64,000 nucleotides of DNA, taken from the NCBI RefSeq assembly GCF_002706375.1, contig NZ_CP017706.1, positions 682,001 through 746,000 on the forward strand. Reading direction: 5' to 3'. The notes beneath the pieces are model-generated. The model saw only the letters and a program-made list of their open reading frames with translations. It was not told where the DNA came from and searched no databases. This stretch comes from Lactobacillus amylovorus DSM 20531 (GTDB taxonomy: Bacteria; Bacillota; Bacilli; Lactobacillales; Lactobacillaceae). A program made the position numbers and the translations under genes. This document shows positions 46,279 to 54,804 of the stretch, in pieces. Each line of letters opens with the position of its first letter. Position 1 is the first letter of the stretch.

Positions 46279-47088
46279 CTATTTCTCTGGTAGTCCACTT
46301 ACTATCTTAGGGACAACTCGTTTTAATACGCTTAAAGTTTGTGCCAATTCCTTTTCATTCTTGAAAAAAACAGCATCATAATAATCACCCATCAGCTTAT
46401 CTAAGGTCAATTCAGGAATTCCCGGTAAATTTTGTAAAAAATTGATATATTTTCGAGCCATTCTTTTAGCACGATAATCATATAAAACATGCAAATAATT
46501 AACGAAAATATTGCCAATACGCTTTTGTGTATCTAATGGATATTGATCTATCTTTTGATATTTCACCAACAATTTATTCATCAAGGTAGCTAAGAAGTTA
46601 AAATCAATTACTCTAGTAGAATTTCCAATAATTCTCAACATATCTGGATCATCCATCCAGGTAGCATCCCTTTCAAAATAATTAATTAACTTTGCGCTTA
46701 GTTCTTGCTTGGTTTCTTTTAAATTATTAGTCAAAACTGCAACTACTAATTCAGCCCGAATTTGTAACTCTTCCGCATCAGAAAAATCGGCTAATTGTTC
46801 TTTTACTGCCTTAGCCAATTTAATATCTGGCTTATAAAAAGCTTTAGTTAACTGATCTGCTAGTTCATTTAAACTATTCCGTTTTTTATCAATAATCTTT
46901 TTTCTAAAATTATTAACATCGATTTTTCTAGCATCTAATAATTCAAATAAGTCTTTTGCCTTTATGTCCTGAATATCATTTTCAATCTTAGAATAATGAG
47001 ATACAGAAATAGATGTTCCTTCCACCATTTCTTTTTGCGTCAAATCCAAGTTTTCTCTTTCTTTTCTTAAAGCATCACCAATCGTCAT
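46279..47088 (-). CDS. Rgg-type (XRE) transcriptional regulator
   Basis: 269 residues. N-terminal helix-turn-helix MTIGDALRKERENLDLTQKE followed by SVSHYSKIENDIQDIKAKDL (~1-55), then an all-helical TPR-like domain of the Rgg family (for example LRIIGNSTRVIDFNFLATLMNK) that binds a peptide ligand. The start is ATG 47088, preceded by AAGGAAAAATT. Size is typical for Rgg (~280). It lies directly upstream of the 19-residue peptide and helveticin genes on the same strand and is the likely controller of that cassette. Confidence 0.85.
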   Translation of the reverse strand: MTIGDALRKERENLDLTQKEMVEGTSISVSHYSKIENDIQDIKAKDLFELLDARKIDVNNFRKKIIDKKRNSLNELADQLTKAFYKPDIKLAKAVKEQLADFSDAEELQIRAELVVAVLTNNLKETKQELSAKLINYFERDATWMDDPDMLRIIGNSTRVIDFNFLATLMNKLLVKYQKIDQYPLDTQKRIGNIFVNYLHVLYDYRAKRMARKYINFLQNLPGIPELTLDKLMGDYYDAVFFKNEKELAQTLSVLKRVVPKIVSGLPEK

Positions 47089-47141
47089 AATTTTTCCTTC
47101 TAACAATTTAGAATTTTTAATCAATTATATTATTTAACATG

Positions 47142-47175
47142 AAAAATCGCCCAAGATTATCTCTTGAGCGTTTTT
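47142..47175 (-). terminator. Terminator after the sucrose PTS gene; right copy of a cassette-flanking repeat
   Basis: AAAAATCGCCCAAGA / TCTTGAGCGTTTTT. It is nearly identical to the terminator at 44392-44424, so the two flank the SLAP-helveticin-peptide-Rgg cassette as direct repeats ~2.75 kb apart. Confidence 0.85.
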
Positions 47176-47214
47176 CTTTATTGTTAATTGTTTTAAGGAA
47201 TAAGATATCAACGA

Positions 47215-49164
47215 TTAATTACGAGCTGTAACAGCGATTAACTTATCACCATGCTTGTCGCCTGCATCAGTAATACGTTGAACATTTGCATAGTTGGCAG
47301 TGTTAGTAATTACTACCATTACAGTAGTATCTTAGCCTGCCTTCTTGACAGCATCTAAGTCAACGCTGCCAAGTTTGTCACCCTTTTGAACACGTTGGCC
47401 TTGCTTTACAAAGCTTTCGAAGTGTTCACCCTTAAGGTTTACAGTATCAAGACCGATGTGGATTAAAACTTCAGCACCATCATCTGACTTAATACCATAT
47501 GCGTGCTTAGTTTCGTAAGCAATAGTTACAGTACCAGTTACTGGTGCGTAAATAGTACCATCACTTGGAATAACTGCAGCACCGTCACCCATCAACTTAG
47601 CTGAGAATACTTGATCGTTAACCTTAGTTAAGCTTTCTGGAGTACCGTCAACTGGTGAAGCAATAACTTCATCCTTTAATGATAATTGTTCTTTTGAAAC
47701 TTTTTCTGCTTTTTGATTTTCTTCAGCTTGAGTAGTTGCGTCATTTACTGGTACGTCTTGACTTGCAACTTCTTCCTTCAAGTGACCCTTACCGTAAACA
47801 TAAGTAAGAATGAATGCAACTGCAAAACTAATTGCAACTGAGACAACCCACATTGGGATAGTCTTTGGATAAATTGAAAGGAATCCTAAGAAACCAGCTG
47901 AACCAAGAGCTGCAGCAGTTACGTGCATCAAGCCAGCAAATGCAGCAGCCACACCTGAACCAATTAAGGCACAGAAGAATGGGAACTTGTACTTCAAGTT
48001 AACACCGAAAAGTGCTGGTTCAGTAATACCAAGAAGTGCTGAAACACCTGATGAACTTGCCAAACCCTTCATCTTTTCGTTCTTAGTTAAGAAGTAAACT
48101 GCGAAAGTTGCGGCACCTTGTGCAACGTTAGCCATACATGCAGTAACGAAGATAAAGTCACCAGAACTTGCTGGGTTCTTAGCAAAGGCTGCCAAAAGTT
48201 GAGTTTCAACAGCTGGGAAACTTTGGTGAAGGCCAGTAGTAACAATTGCTGAGTAAGTAAGACCAAAGATACCCATACCAAAGGCACCAGTAGTGTTGTA
48301 AAGCCATACGATTGCATTAGTAATAGCGTCAGATACGCCCTTGAATACTGGTCCAATGATTGTGAAAGTCAAGAAACCAGTAATCATAATTGAAAGAAGT
48401 GGCGTAAAGGTAAAGTCAACTGCAGATGGTAAGTGCTTGTGGAAGAATTTTTCCAAAATTGATAATACCCAAACAGCTACTAAAACTGGAATAACTTGGT
48501 ATTGGTAGTTGGTTTGAGCAACGTGCAAACCGAAGATGTTCCAGAAGTGGTTAGCACCTTGAAGTCCAGGTGTAGTCATAATCATACCGATTGTTGCACC
48601 TAAGAATTGGTTGGCACCAAACCGTTTAGCCGCCGACATACCAACTAGAATTGGCATGAAGATAAATGGAGCGGCTGACATTACCTGAATCATTTCTGAC
48701 ATTCCGGCAATGTTTGGAGCCATTTGAACAACTGACTTAGGACCAAATAGTCCTGGTGAAGTCAAGAAGTTGTTCAAAGCCATCAACAAACCACCAGCAA
48801 ATAAGGCTGGAATAATTGGAACGAAGATGTCAGACAAAAGCTTAATGAAGTCCATGATTGGATTCTTCTTTTGGCCTTCAGCTGCTACCTTCTTTAAATC
48901 ATCGGTTGATAATTCCTTAAGACCTGTGATTTTAATGAATTCGTCGTAAACGTCATTAACATCCCCTGGCCCAATAATAACTTGATATTGGCCATTAGTC
49001 TTAAATGTGCCTTTAACATCTGGATCGTTGTCCAATGCTTTTTGATCAACCTTTGAGTCATCTTTTAAAACTAAACGCAAACGAGTAGCACAGTGAGCAC
49101 CAGCGATAATATTGTCGCGGCCCACGTCTTTAATTACTCGTTCAGCCACCTTTCTGTGGTCCAT
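47215..49164 (-). pseudogene. scrA: Sucrose-specific PTS EIIBCA component, interrupted near the C-terminus
   Basis: The intact part is 610 residues: EIIB with phospho-cysteine [13 protein letters not shown] (~24-36), EIIC with ten or so membrane helices (for example [14 protein letters not shown] and [13 protein letters not shown]), and EIIA with [14 protein letters not shown] (phospho-histidine, ~565). After [10 protein letters not shown] a TAA (47332-47334) replaces a sense codon, and the same frame continues for 38 codons (DTTVMVVITNTANYANVQ ... ITAVTARN-like) to a TAA at 47215. The last EIIA strands are thus lost. Regulation is by the divergent scr operators. Phosphotransfer may be impaired or rescued by another EIIA. 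Confidence 0.85.
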
Positions 49165-49182
49165 ATTTGTTTCCTCCCATGT

Positions 49183-49346
49183 AAGCGCTTTATTATCATT
49201 TCACTAATTATGATAACGCATTCAAAAATATGTCAATCGCTTGACATAAATTTCTATATTTTATTTTTACTTATAGTTTTTATTATGGATAAATAAGGCA
49301 TTATTGTAGTAAATACCAATATGAAAAATATGATAATCGTTTGACA
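49183..49346. promoter_or_regulatory. Divergent scrA / scrB control region with operator palindromes
   Basis: The gap holds several LacI/ScrR-type sites: TGTCAATCGCTTGACA (49231-49246, one mismatch from perfect symmetry), TGATAATCGTTTGACA (49331-49346) and AAAGCGCTTACA on the minus strand near 49183. The first palindrome embeds a -35 TTGACA on each strand; on the minus strand TTGACA - 18 - CATAAT gives the scrA promoter. Repressor binding there would block both directions. Confidence 0.75.
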
Positions 49347-49378
49347 TTTTTTTATAATCTACTAAAATATCATATAAA

Positions 49379-49392
49379 GATAACGCTTACAT
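49379..49392. promoter_or_regulatory. LacI/cre-type site just before scrB
   Basis: AGATAACGCTTACA; its complement TGTAAGCGTTATCT fits both a cre-like and a ScrR half-site pattern with one mismatch. It lies 13 nt before the scrB start, a position able to block elongation. A similar AAAGCGCTTACA faces scrA. Confidence 0.6.
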
Positions 49393-49405
49393 GGAGGCTT
49401 TTATT

Positions 49406-50854
49406 ATGGAATGGACAAGAGAAAAACGTTACTTACCTTATAGTAAATGGGATGCCGATACTTTACTTCATTTGCAAGCACAAGCAGCCAATTCCCCTTA
49501 CCAAATGCACTATCACTTACATCCAATTTCTGGGTTAATCAACGATCCAAATGGTTTTTCTTACTTTAATGGTGAATATCATCTTTTCTATCAATCATAT
49601 CCATTTGGTGCTGTTCACGGCTTAAAGTCATGGGTTCACTTTAAATCATCAGATTTAGTTAACTGGGAAAGCTTAGGCTTAGCTGTTGAACCCGATACAA
49701 TGGCTGATTCTCACGGGGCATACTCAGGTTCTGCTCGTGAAATTGACGGCAAATTATTCCTAATGTACACAGGTAACCACCGCGATGAAAATTGGGTTCG
49801 CATCCCTTATCAAGTTGGTGCTTGGATGGACAAAAATGGGAAGGTTGCTGATAAAACTATCTTATTTAAGAATCCTGACCACATTACTGAACACTTCCGC
49901 GACCCACAAATTTTAAAGCAAAACGACACCTACTACGCTATTTTGGGTGCACAAGACAAAGCTGAAAAACATGGTCATATTGATGTGTGGAAATCAAAGG
50001 ATTTAAAGAATTGGGAAGAACTAGGCTTCTTAGACATGGGCACAGATGACTTAGGTTACATGATCGAATGTCCTAACATTGTTAGAGTCGATGGCCACGT
50101 TGTTGTAATTTTCTGCCCTCAAGGCTTAGACAAGAAGATTGCCGACTACGATGACATTTACCCTAACATGTACATCATTGCCGACGACATTGATTTTAAA
50201 AATCATAAATTAATCAATCCTGGTAAATTGCACAATTTGGACAAAGGCTTCGACGTTTACGCTACCCAAGCATTTAACGCACCTAATGGCAAAGTCTATG
50301 AAATCAGCTGGGTTGGTTTACCAGATACCACTTACCCAACCGATAATGAAAACTGGGCCAACTGCCTTAGTCAAGTCAAAAAATTATCTATCAAAGATGG
50401 TAAGTTAATGCAAAAACCTGTTTCTGCTATGCAAGAACTTCGTTACAATGAAAAAGAAATTTCAGACGAAAACAAAGCTAGTCAACAATATGAAGCTGAA
50501 CTCACAATTAAAGCTGGTCAAAAAGGCAGTCTTTACCTTGCCGCAAACGATAATTTAACTAGCGGCCTTAAACTTGATTTCGACACTGAAAACGGAACTT
50601 TAATTCTTGATCGTTCTAACGCTGGTCAAAAAGTTTCTGTCGATTATGGTGAAACTAGACAAGCTAACTTTGAAGCTAACACTGACTTAAAGTTAAACAT
50701 CTTTATTGATCATTCATTAATTGAAATTTTCGTGAACCACGGCGAAGAAGTTTTAACCGGTCGTTATTTTGCAGATCAAAACAATACTAAATTCGCATTT
50801 GCACAAAAGACACACTATAATGGTAAATTATGGCAAATGAAAACTATTCTTTAG
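49406..50854 (+). CDS. scrB: Sucrose-6-phosphate hydrolase
   Basis: A 482-residue GH32 glycosidase splitting sucrose-6-phosphate, the product of the scrA PTS, into glucose-6-phosphate and fructose. Catalytic motifs: HLHPISGLINDPNGFSYF (~37-54, nucleophile Asp in NDPNG), HFRDPQIL (RDP, ~171) and YMIECPNIV (EC, ~224). A C-terminal beta-sandwich follows. ATG 49406 is chosen with GGAGG 8 nt upstream; the open frame from 49391 starts before that site. It forms an operon with scrR. Confidence 0.95.
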   Translation: MEWTREKRYLPYSKWDADTLLHLQAQAANSPYQMHYHLHPISGLINDPNGFSYFNGEYHLFYQSYPFGAVHGLKSWVHFKSSDLVNWESLGLAVEPDTMADSHGAYSGSAREIDGKLFLMYTGNHRDENWVRIPYQVGAWMDKNGKVADKTILFKNPDHITEHFRDPQILKQNDTYYAILGAQDKAEKHGHIDVWKSKDLKNWEELGFLDMGTDDLGYMIECPNIVRVDGHVVVIFCPQGLDKKIADYDDIYPNMYIIADDIDFKNHKLINPGKLHNLDKGFDVYATQAFNAPNGKVYEISWVGLPDTTYPTDNENWANCLSQVKKLSIKDGKLMQKPVSAMQELRYNEKEISDENKASQQYEAELTIKAGQKGSLYLAANDNLTSGLKLDFDTENGTLILDRSNAGQKVSVDYGETRQANFEANTDLKLNIFIDHSLIEIFVNHGEEVLTGRYFADQNNTKFAFAQKTHYNGKLWQMKTIL

Positions 50855-50869
50855 ATTAAGGTGATATAG

Positions 50870-51856
50870 ATGGCAGCTAAATTAAGCGATGTTGCCAAAG
50901 AAGCAGGTTGTTCAGTTACTACGGTTTCACGTGTAATCAACAACCATGGCTATTTAAGTCAAAAAACCAAAGATAAAGTTTTTGCGGCAATGCGAAAGCT
51001 AAATTATCAACCCAATTCTGTTGCCCGCTCTCTTCAAGGTAAAAGAATGAATCTAGTTGGATTGATTTTCCCTGGTATTATTAATCCATTTTTTGCGGAA
51101 CTAGTGCAAAACATCGAAGAAGAATTATTCAAAAAAGGCTACAAAGTTATCATGTGCAACGCTAGTCGTGATAAAGAAAAAGAGCATGAATATTTACGCA
51201 TGCTCCAAGCCAATCAAGTTGATGGTATTATCGCAGGTGCACACAACTTGGGGATTGAAGAATATAAGCAATTAGGTTTGCCAATTGTTTCTTTTGACCG
51301 TAAATTATCTGATAATGTCCCTATCGTAAGTTGTGATAACTACCAAGGTATCAAATTAGCCATGCATGATTTAATTCAAGCCGGCTGTAAAAAGATTTAC
51401 TTTTTGGGTAATGAACATAAAAAAGGCAATCCTACCGATGAACGATTGGATACCTATCTCGATGAAGTGAAAAAGCATGACTTAAAACCACATATTCGTT
51501 CTGTCGCTTTTTCTGATTCTTCTAACATTAAAAATATGCAAATTCATGACATGTTAGTTGAAAACCATCCTGATGGCGTAGTTTGCACTGACGATTTAAC
51601 TGCTATCTTGGTTTTACAAGAAGCTAAAAAATTAGGTATTAAAGTCCCTAAGGAATTAAAAGTAATCGGCTTTGATGGCACTAAATTGATTCAGACTTAT
51701 CATTCTGAATTAACCACCATCGCCCAACCTATTCACGATATTGCTACATTATTAGTGGATTTGCTTTTAAAGCGAATTGCACATCCCGACGAAGAGCTAA
51801 AGCAAATGAACTACACATTGCCTGTAAAACTAATTAAAAGTGAAACGACCGCATAA
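50870..51856 (+). CDS. scrR: LacI-family sucrose operon repressor
   Basis: 328 residues. N-terminal HTH and hinge: LSDVAKEAGCSVTTVSRVIN, then NSVARSLQGKR; core PBP1-like domain with GLIFPGIINPFFAEL. The ligand is probably fructose or a sucrose derivative. It lies 15 nt after scrB, so it is autoregulated within the operon, and its binding sites are the palindromes in the scrA/scrB gap. A terminator follows. Confidence 0.9.
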   Translation: MAAKLSDVAKEAGCSVTTVSRVINNHGYLSQKTKDKVFAAMRKLNYQPNSVARSLQGKRMNLVGLIFPGIINPFFAELVQNIEEELFKKGYKVIMCNASRDKEKEHEYLRMLQANQVDGIIAGAHNLGIEEYKQLGLPIVSFDRKLSDNVPIVSCDNYQGIKLAMHDLIQAGCKKIYFLGNEHKKGNPTDERLDTYLDEVKKHDLKPHIRSVAFSDSSNIKNMQIHDMLVENHPDGVVCTDDLTAILVLQEAKKLGIKVPKELKVIGFDGTKLIQTYHSELTTIAQPIHDIATLLVDLLLKRIAHPDEELKQMNYTLPVKLIKSETTA

Positions 51857-51888
51857 AAAAACGACTGAGTTGAATCTCAGTCGTTTTT
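51857..51888. terminator. Terminator between scrR and rex
   Basis: AAAAACGACTGAG / CTCAGTCGTTTTT with a 6-nt loop, serving the convergent scrR and rex genes. Confidence 0.9.
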
Positions 51889-51897
51889 GTTTTGGCA

Positions 51898-52533
51898 TTA
51901 ATTTTCTTTATCGCTGTCTAAGAAGTAGATCAGTGTTTGTAATTCAGTGGCTAAATCTACGTTTTGTACACGGACATTAGCTGGAGCAGACAATCTAATT
52001 GGAGTAAAGTTCATAATTCCCTTTACACCAGCATCTACCATTTCATCAGTTGTCTTTTGCGCTGCAGTTGAAGGAACGGTTAAAATTGCAATTGAAATTT
52101 GTTGGTCACTCAATTGTTGCTTTAAATCGTCCATGTCATAAACGGGAACACCGCTTAAAATACGACCAGTGATTTCCTTATTAATATCAAAAGCACATGA
52201 AATTCTAATATTGTTACTACGTTTAAAGTTGTAATTTAACAAGGCACGTCCCAAGTTACCTACACCGATCAAGGCAACATTAGTCAATGTGTCTTGATTC
52301 AAAATCTTCTTGAAGAATGTAAGCAAGTTCTTAACGTCGTAGCCATATCCACGTTTACCTAATGCGCCAAAATAAGAAAAGTCTCTTCTAATTGAGGCAC
52401 TATCAACTTGAACAGCTTCTGACAATTCAGTTGATGAAACCTTATCTTTGCCTTCTTCATTCAAAATCAGCAAATAACGGTAATATAATGGTAATCTTTT
52501 GGCTGTTGCCTTTGGAATCTTTATTTTTTCCAT
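51898..52533 (-). CDS. rex: Redox-sensing transcriptional repressor Rex
   Basis: A 211-residue NADH/NAD+ sensor. Winged-helix N-terminus [20 protein letters not shown] and [16 protein letters not shown]; Rossmann NADH site [17 protein letters not shown] (~85-101) and later CAFDINKE. It represses fermentation and energy genes when NAD+ is high. ATG 52533 is chosen with GGAGGG 6 nt upstream; the frame is open further but lacks a ribosome site. It faces scrR across a terminator and is divergent from the ABC-F gene. Confidence 0.93.
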   Translation of the reverse strand: MEKIKIPKATAKRLPLYYRYLLILNEEGKDKVSSTELSEAVQVDSASIRRDFSYFGALGKRGYGYDVKNLLTFFKKILNQDTLTNVALIGVGNLGRALLNYNFKRSNNIRISCAFDINKEITGRILSGVPVYDMDDLKQQLSDQQISIAILTVPSTAAQKTTDEMVDAGVKGIMNFTPIRLSAPANVRVQNVDLATELQTLIYFLDSDKEN

Positions 52534-52717
52534 TTGAAGCCCTCCAAACTTATTCCATGTTTGTGAATGTACAATCAATCACTACTATCATAACTGTTAT
52601 TATGCCTTTTGTGCAAGTATCTTTTTCACAAAGATACACTTTTTCACATATTGACATGAGAAAACCAGTAATATTAGGCTTGCATCATATGATAGAATAA
52701 TGATTAGGTGAAAAATT

Positions 52718-54634
52718 ATGATTATTGCACAAGGACACGATTTAGAACAACAATTTGGTGCCAACACGTTATTTAAGAATGTTACTTTTTCAATCGATTC
52801 AAATGCAAGAATCGGCTTAGTTGGCCCTAATGGGGTTGGTAAAACTACCCTATTAAAAATTATGACAGGCGAACAAGAACCTACTCGTGGTGAATTTACC
52901 GTTAATAAAGGTATTGATGTAGGTTATATCGCCCAGGAAAATGCTTTAGACGAAGACAAAACTATCTGGGATGAAATGGAATCCGTTTTTGCTCCTTTAA
53001 TCAAAGAAGGCAAAGTATTAACCAACATGCAGCAACAAATTGCAGACCATCCTGAAGATCAGGACTTACTAAAGCAATATGACCAAAAGCAGTTCAATTT
53101 TGAACAAAAAGGTGGCTATACTTACCAATCAGATATCAAGAGTATCCTTAACGGCTTTAAGTTTCCTGAAGATACTTGGCAAAAACGCATTGGTAGTTTA
53201 TCTGGTGGTGAAAAAACCAGATTAGCCTTCGTTAAGTTGCTTTTGCGTAAGCCTGCCTTGCTCTTACTAGACGAACCAACCAACTATTTGGACCTAGATA
53301 CGCTTGATTGGCTGGAAGGCTTTTTAAAGAACTACAGCGGCGCCATTTTAGTAGTATCCCACGACCAATACTTTTTGGATCATTTGGCAACACAAATTTT
53401 TGAGTTGCAATTTGGTAAGCTGACTACTTTTAAAGGTAATTATTCTGCCTACGTAATGCAGCGTGAACAACGTGATAAAGATCAAGAAGCTGCTTACGAA
53501 AAACAACAAGCTGAAATCAAGAAAGATGAAGAGTTCATTCAAAAGAACTTGGTTCGTGCCACAACTACTAAGAGAGCACAAAGTCGCCGCAAGAAGCTAG
53601 AAAAGATCGATCGCATCAAGCCGCCTAAGCATAAGAACAAGGTGCGTATTCACTTTAGTAGCGAACGTCCATCTGGTAAGGAAGTTTTAATCTTTAATGA
53701 TTTAACTATTGGCTATCCTGAAAAAACGATGGTGAGTGACATCTCCTTCCAAGTAAATAAAGGTGATCGTGTCGCCGTCATCGGTCCTAACGGAATCGGC
53801 AAATCTACTTTACTGAAGACAATTATGAAGCAGCTGAAGCCAAAAGGCGGTTCAATCAAGTATGGTGCTTCGTTAGACATTGGTTACTACGACCAGGAAT
53901 TGCAAGGACTCGATCCATCTAAGACTGTTTTGGACACCGTTTGGGATCGTCATAAGACTATGCCAGAACGTGACGTTCGTTCAATTTTGGCCAGTTTCTT
54001 ATTTACGGCTAAAGATATCGATAAAACAGTTGGACAATTATCTGGTGGTCAAAAGGCGCGTTTAACTTTAACTGTCTTGTCACTTGAACATGACAATTTC
54101 TTACTAATGGACGAACCAACCAACCACTTGGATATTGAAGCTAAAGAAGTACTTGAAAAAGCATTGAAGGACTTTGATGGTACTTTGCTCTTTGTATCCC
54201 ACGACCGTTACTTCATTAACCAACTTGCCAATAAGATCGTTTCAGTTAGAGATGGTCATGCCAAGATTTATAATGGTAACTATTCTTACTACCTTGATGA
54301 AAAAGCAAAGCAAGCTAATGCCACAGCTAGCGCAACTGAAGATGCGGAACCTGTAAAGGCAGTTAGTGAACAAAAGCTTTCTTACCAGGAACAAAAACAG
54401 CGTGATTCGCAAAAGAGAAAATTGCAACGAGCAATCGATCAAGCGGAAAAAGAAATCGAAGACTTAGAAGCTAAAGAAAAAGATATTCAAAACGAAATGG
54501 CTAACCCAGAGATTGCTTCTAACTTTGATAAATTGGGACCTCTTCAAGAACAACTAGACGAGATTCAAAAGCAACTAGATACTGCTAACAACAACTGGGG
54601 AAAGGCTATCGAAGAACTAGATAACTTTGAATAA
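52718..54634 (+). CDS. ABC-F family ATPase with C-terminal coiled coil
   Basis: 638 residues with two ABC domains and no membrane part: Walker A GLVGPNGVGKTTLLK (~34) and AVIGPNGIGKSTLLK (~350), signatures LSGGEKTRLAF and LSGGQKARLTL, Walker B ALLLLDEPTNYLD and LLMDEPTNHLD. The linker has ARRKKL-type basic residues; the tail (~555-638) is a coiled coil. This is the Uup/YdiF-like group acting on ribosomes rather than transport. Its exact role is unknown. It is divergent from rex and followed by a terminator. Confidence 0.92.
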   Translation: MIIAQGHDLEQQFGANTLFKNVTFSIDSNARIGLVGPNGVGKTTLLKIMTGEQEPTRGEFTVNKGIDVGYIAQENALDEDKTIWDEMESVFAPLIKEGKVLTNMQQQIADHPEDQDLLKQYDQKQFNFEQKGGYTYQSDIKSILNGFKFPEDTWQKRIGSLSGGEKTRLAFVKLLLRKPALLLLDEPTNYLDLDTLDWLEGFLKNYSGAILVVSHDQYFLDHLATQIFELQFGKLTTFKGNYSAYVMQREQRDKDQEAAYEKQQAEIKKDEEFIQKNLVRATTTKRAQSRRKKLEKIDRIKPPKHKNKVRIHFSSERPSGKEVLIFNDLTIGYPEKTMVSDISFQVNKGDRVAVIGPNGIGKSTLLKTIMKQLKPKGGSIKYGASLDIGYYDQELQGLDPSKTVLDTVWDRHKTMPERDVRSILASFLFTAKDIDKTVGQLSGGQKARLTLTVLSLEHDNFLLMDEPTNHLDIEAKEVLEKALKDFDGTLLFVSHDRYFINQLANKIVSVRDGHAKIYNGNYSYYLDEKAKQANATASATEDAEPVKAVSEQKLSYQEQKQRDSQKRKLQRAIDQAEKEIEDLEAKEKDIQNEMANPEIASNFDKLGPLQEQLDEIQKQLDTANNNWGKAIEELDNFE

Positions 54635-54642
54635 AAGACAGC

Positions 54643-54673
54643 CACTATAACTAAATAGTTATAGTGTTTTTTT
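54643..54673 (+). terminator. Terminator of the ABC-F gene
   Basis: CACTATAACTA / TAGTTATAGTG, a perfect 11-bp stem with a 2-nt loop, then seven T. Confidence 0.92.
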
Positions 54674-54804
54674 GCCTTATTATACATGTATTATAAATAA
54701 CGCAGCTTATTTCTATAATTGCTTGTATCTTATTTTTAAGAGGTGTATCTTGATCTTGAATGTGAGGTTATAAGCATTTTTTATTTTTGAAAGAAGGATT
54801 TATC

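Noticed and set aside
52579..52717. Possible Rex operator (TTGTG...CACAA) upstream of rex
   Set aside because: TTGTGCAAG and TTTCACAA are present but separated by more than the 18-bp Rex site allows.
54674..54786. Promoter for oxc
   Set aside because: Several TTG and TATAA-like pieces are present in AT-rich sequence but none has convincing spacing, so no site was called.
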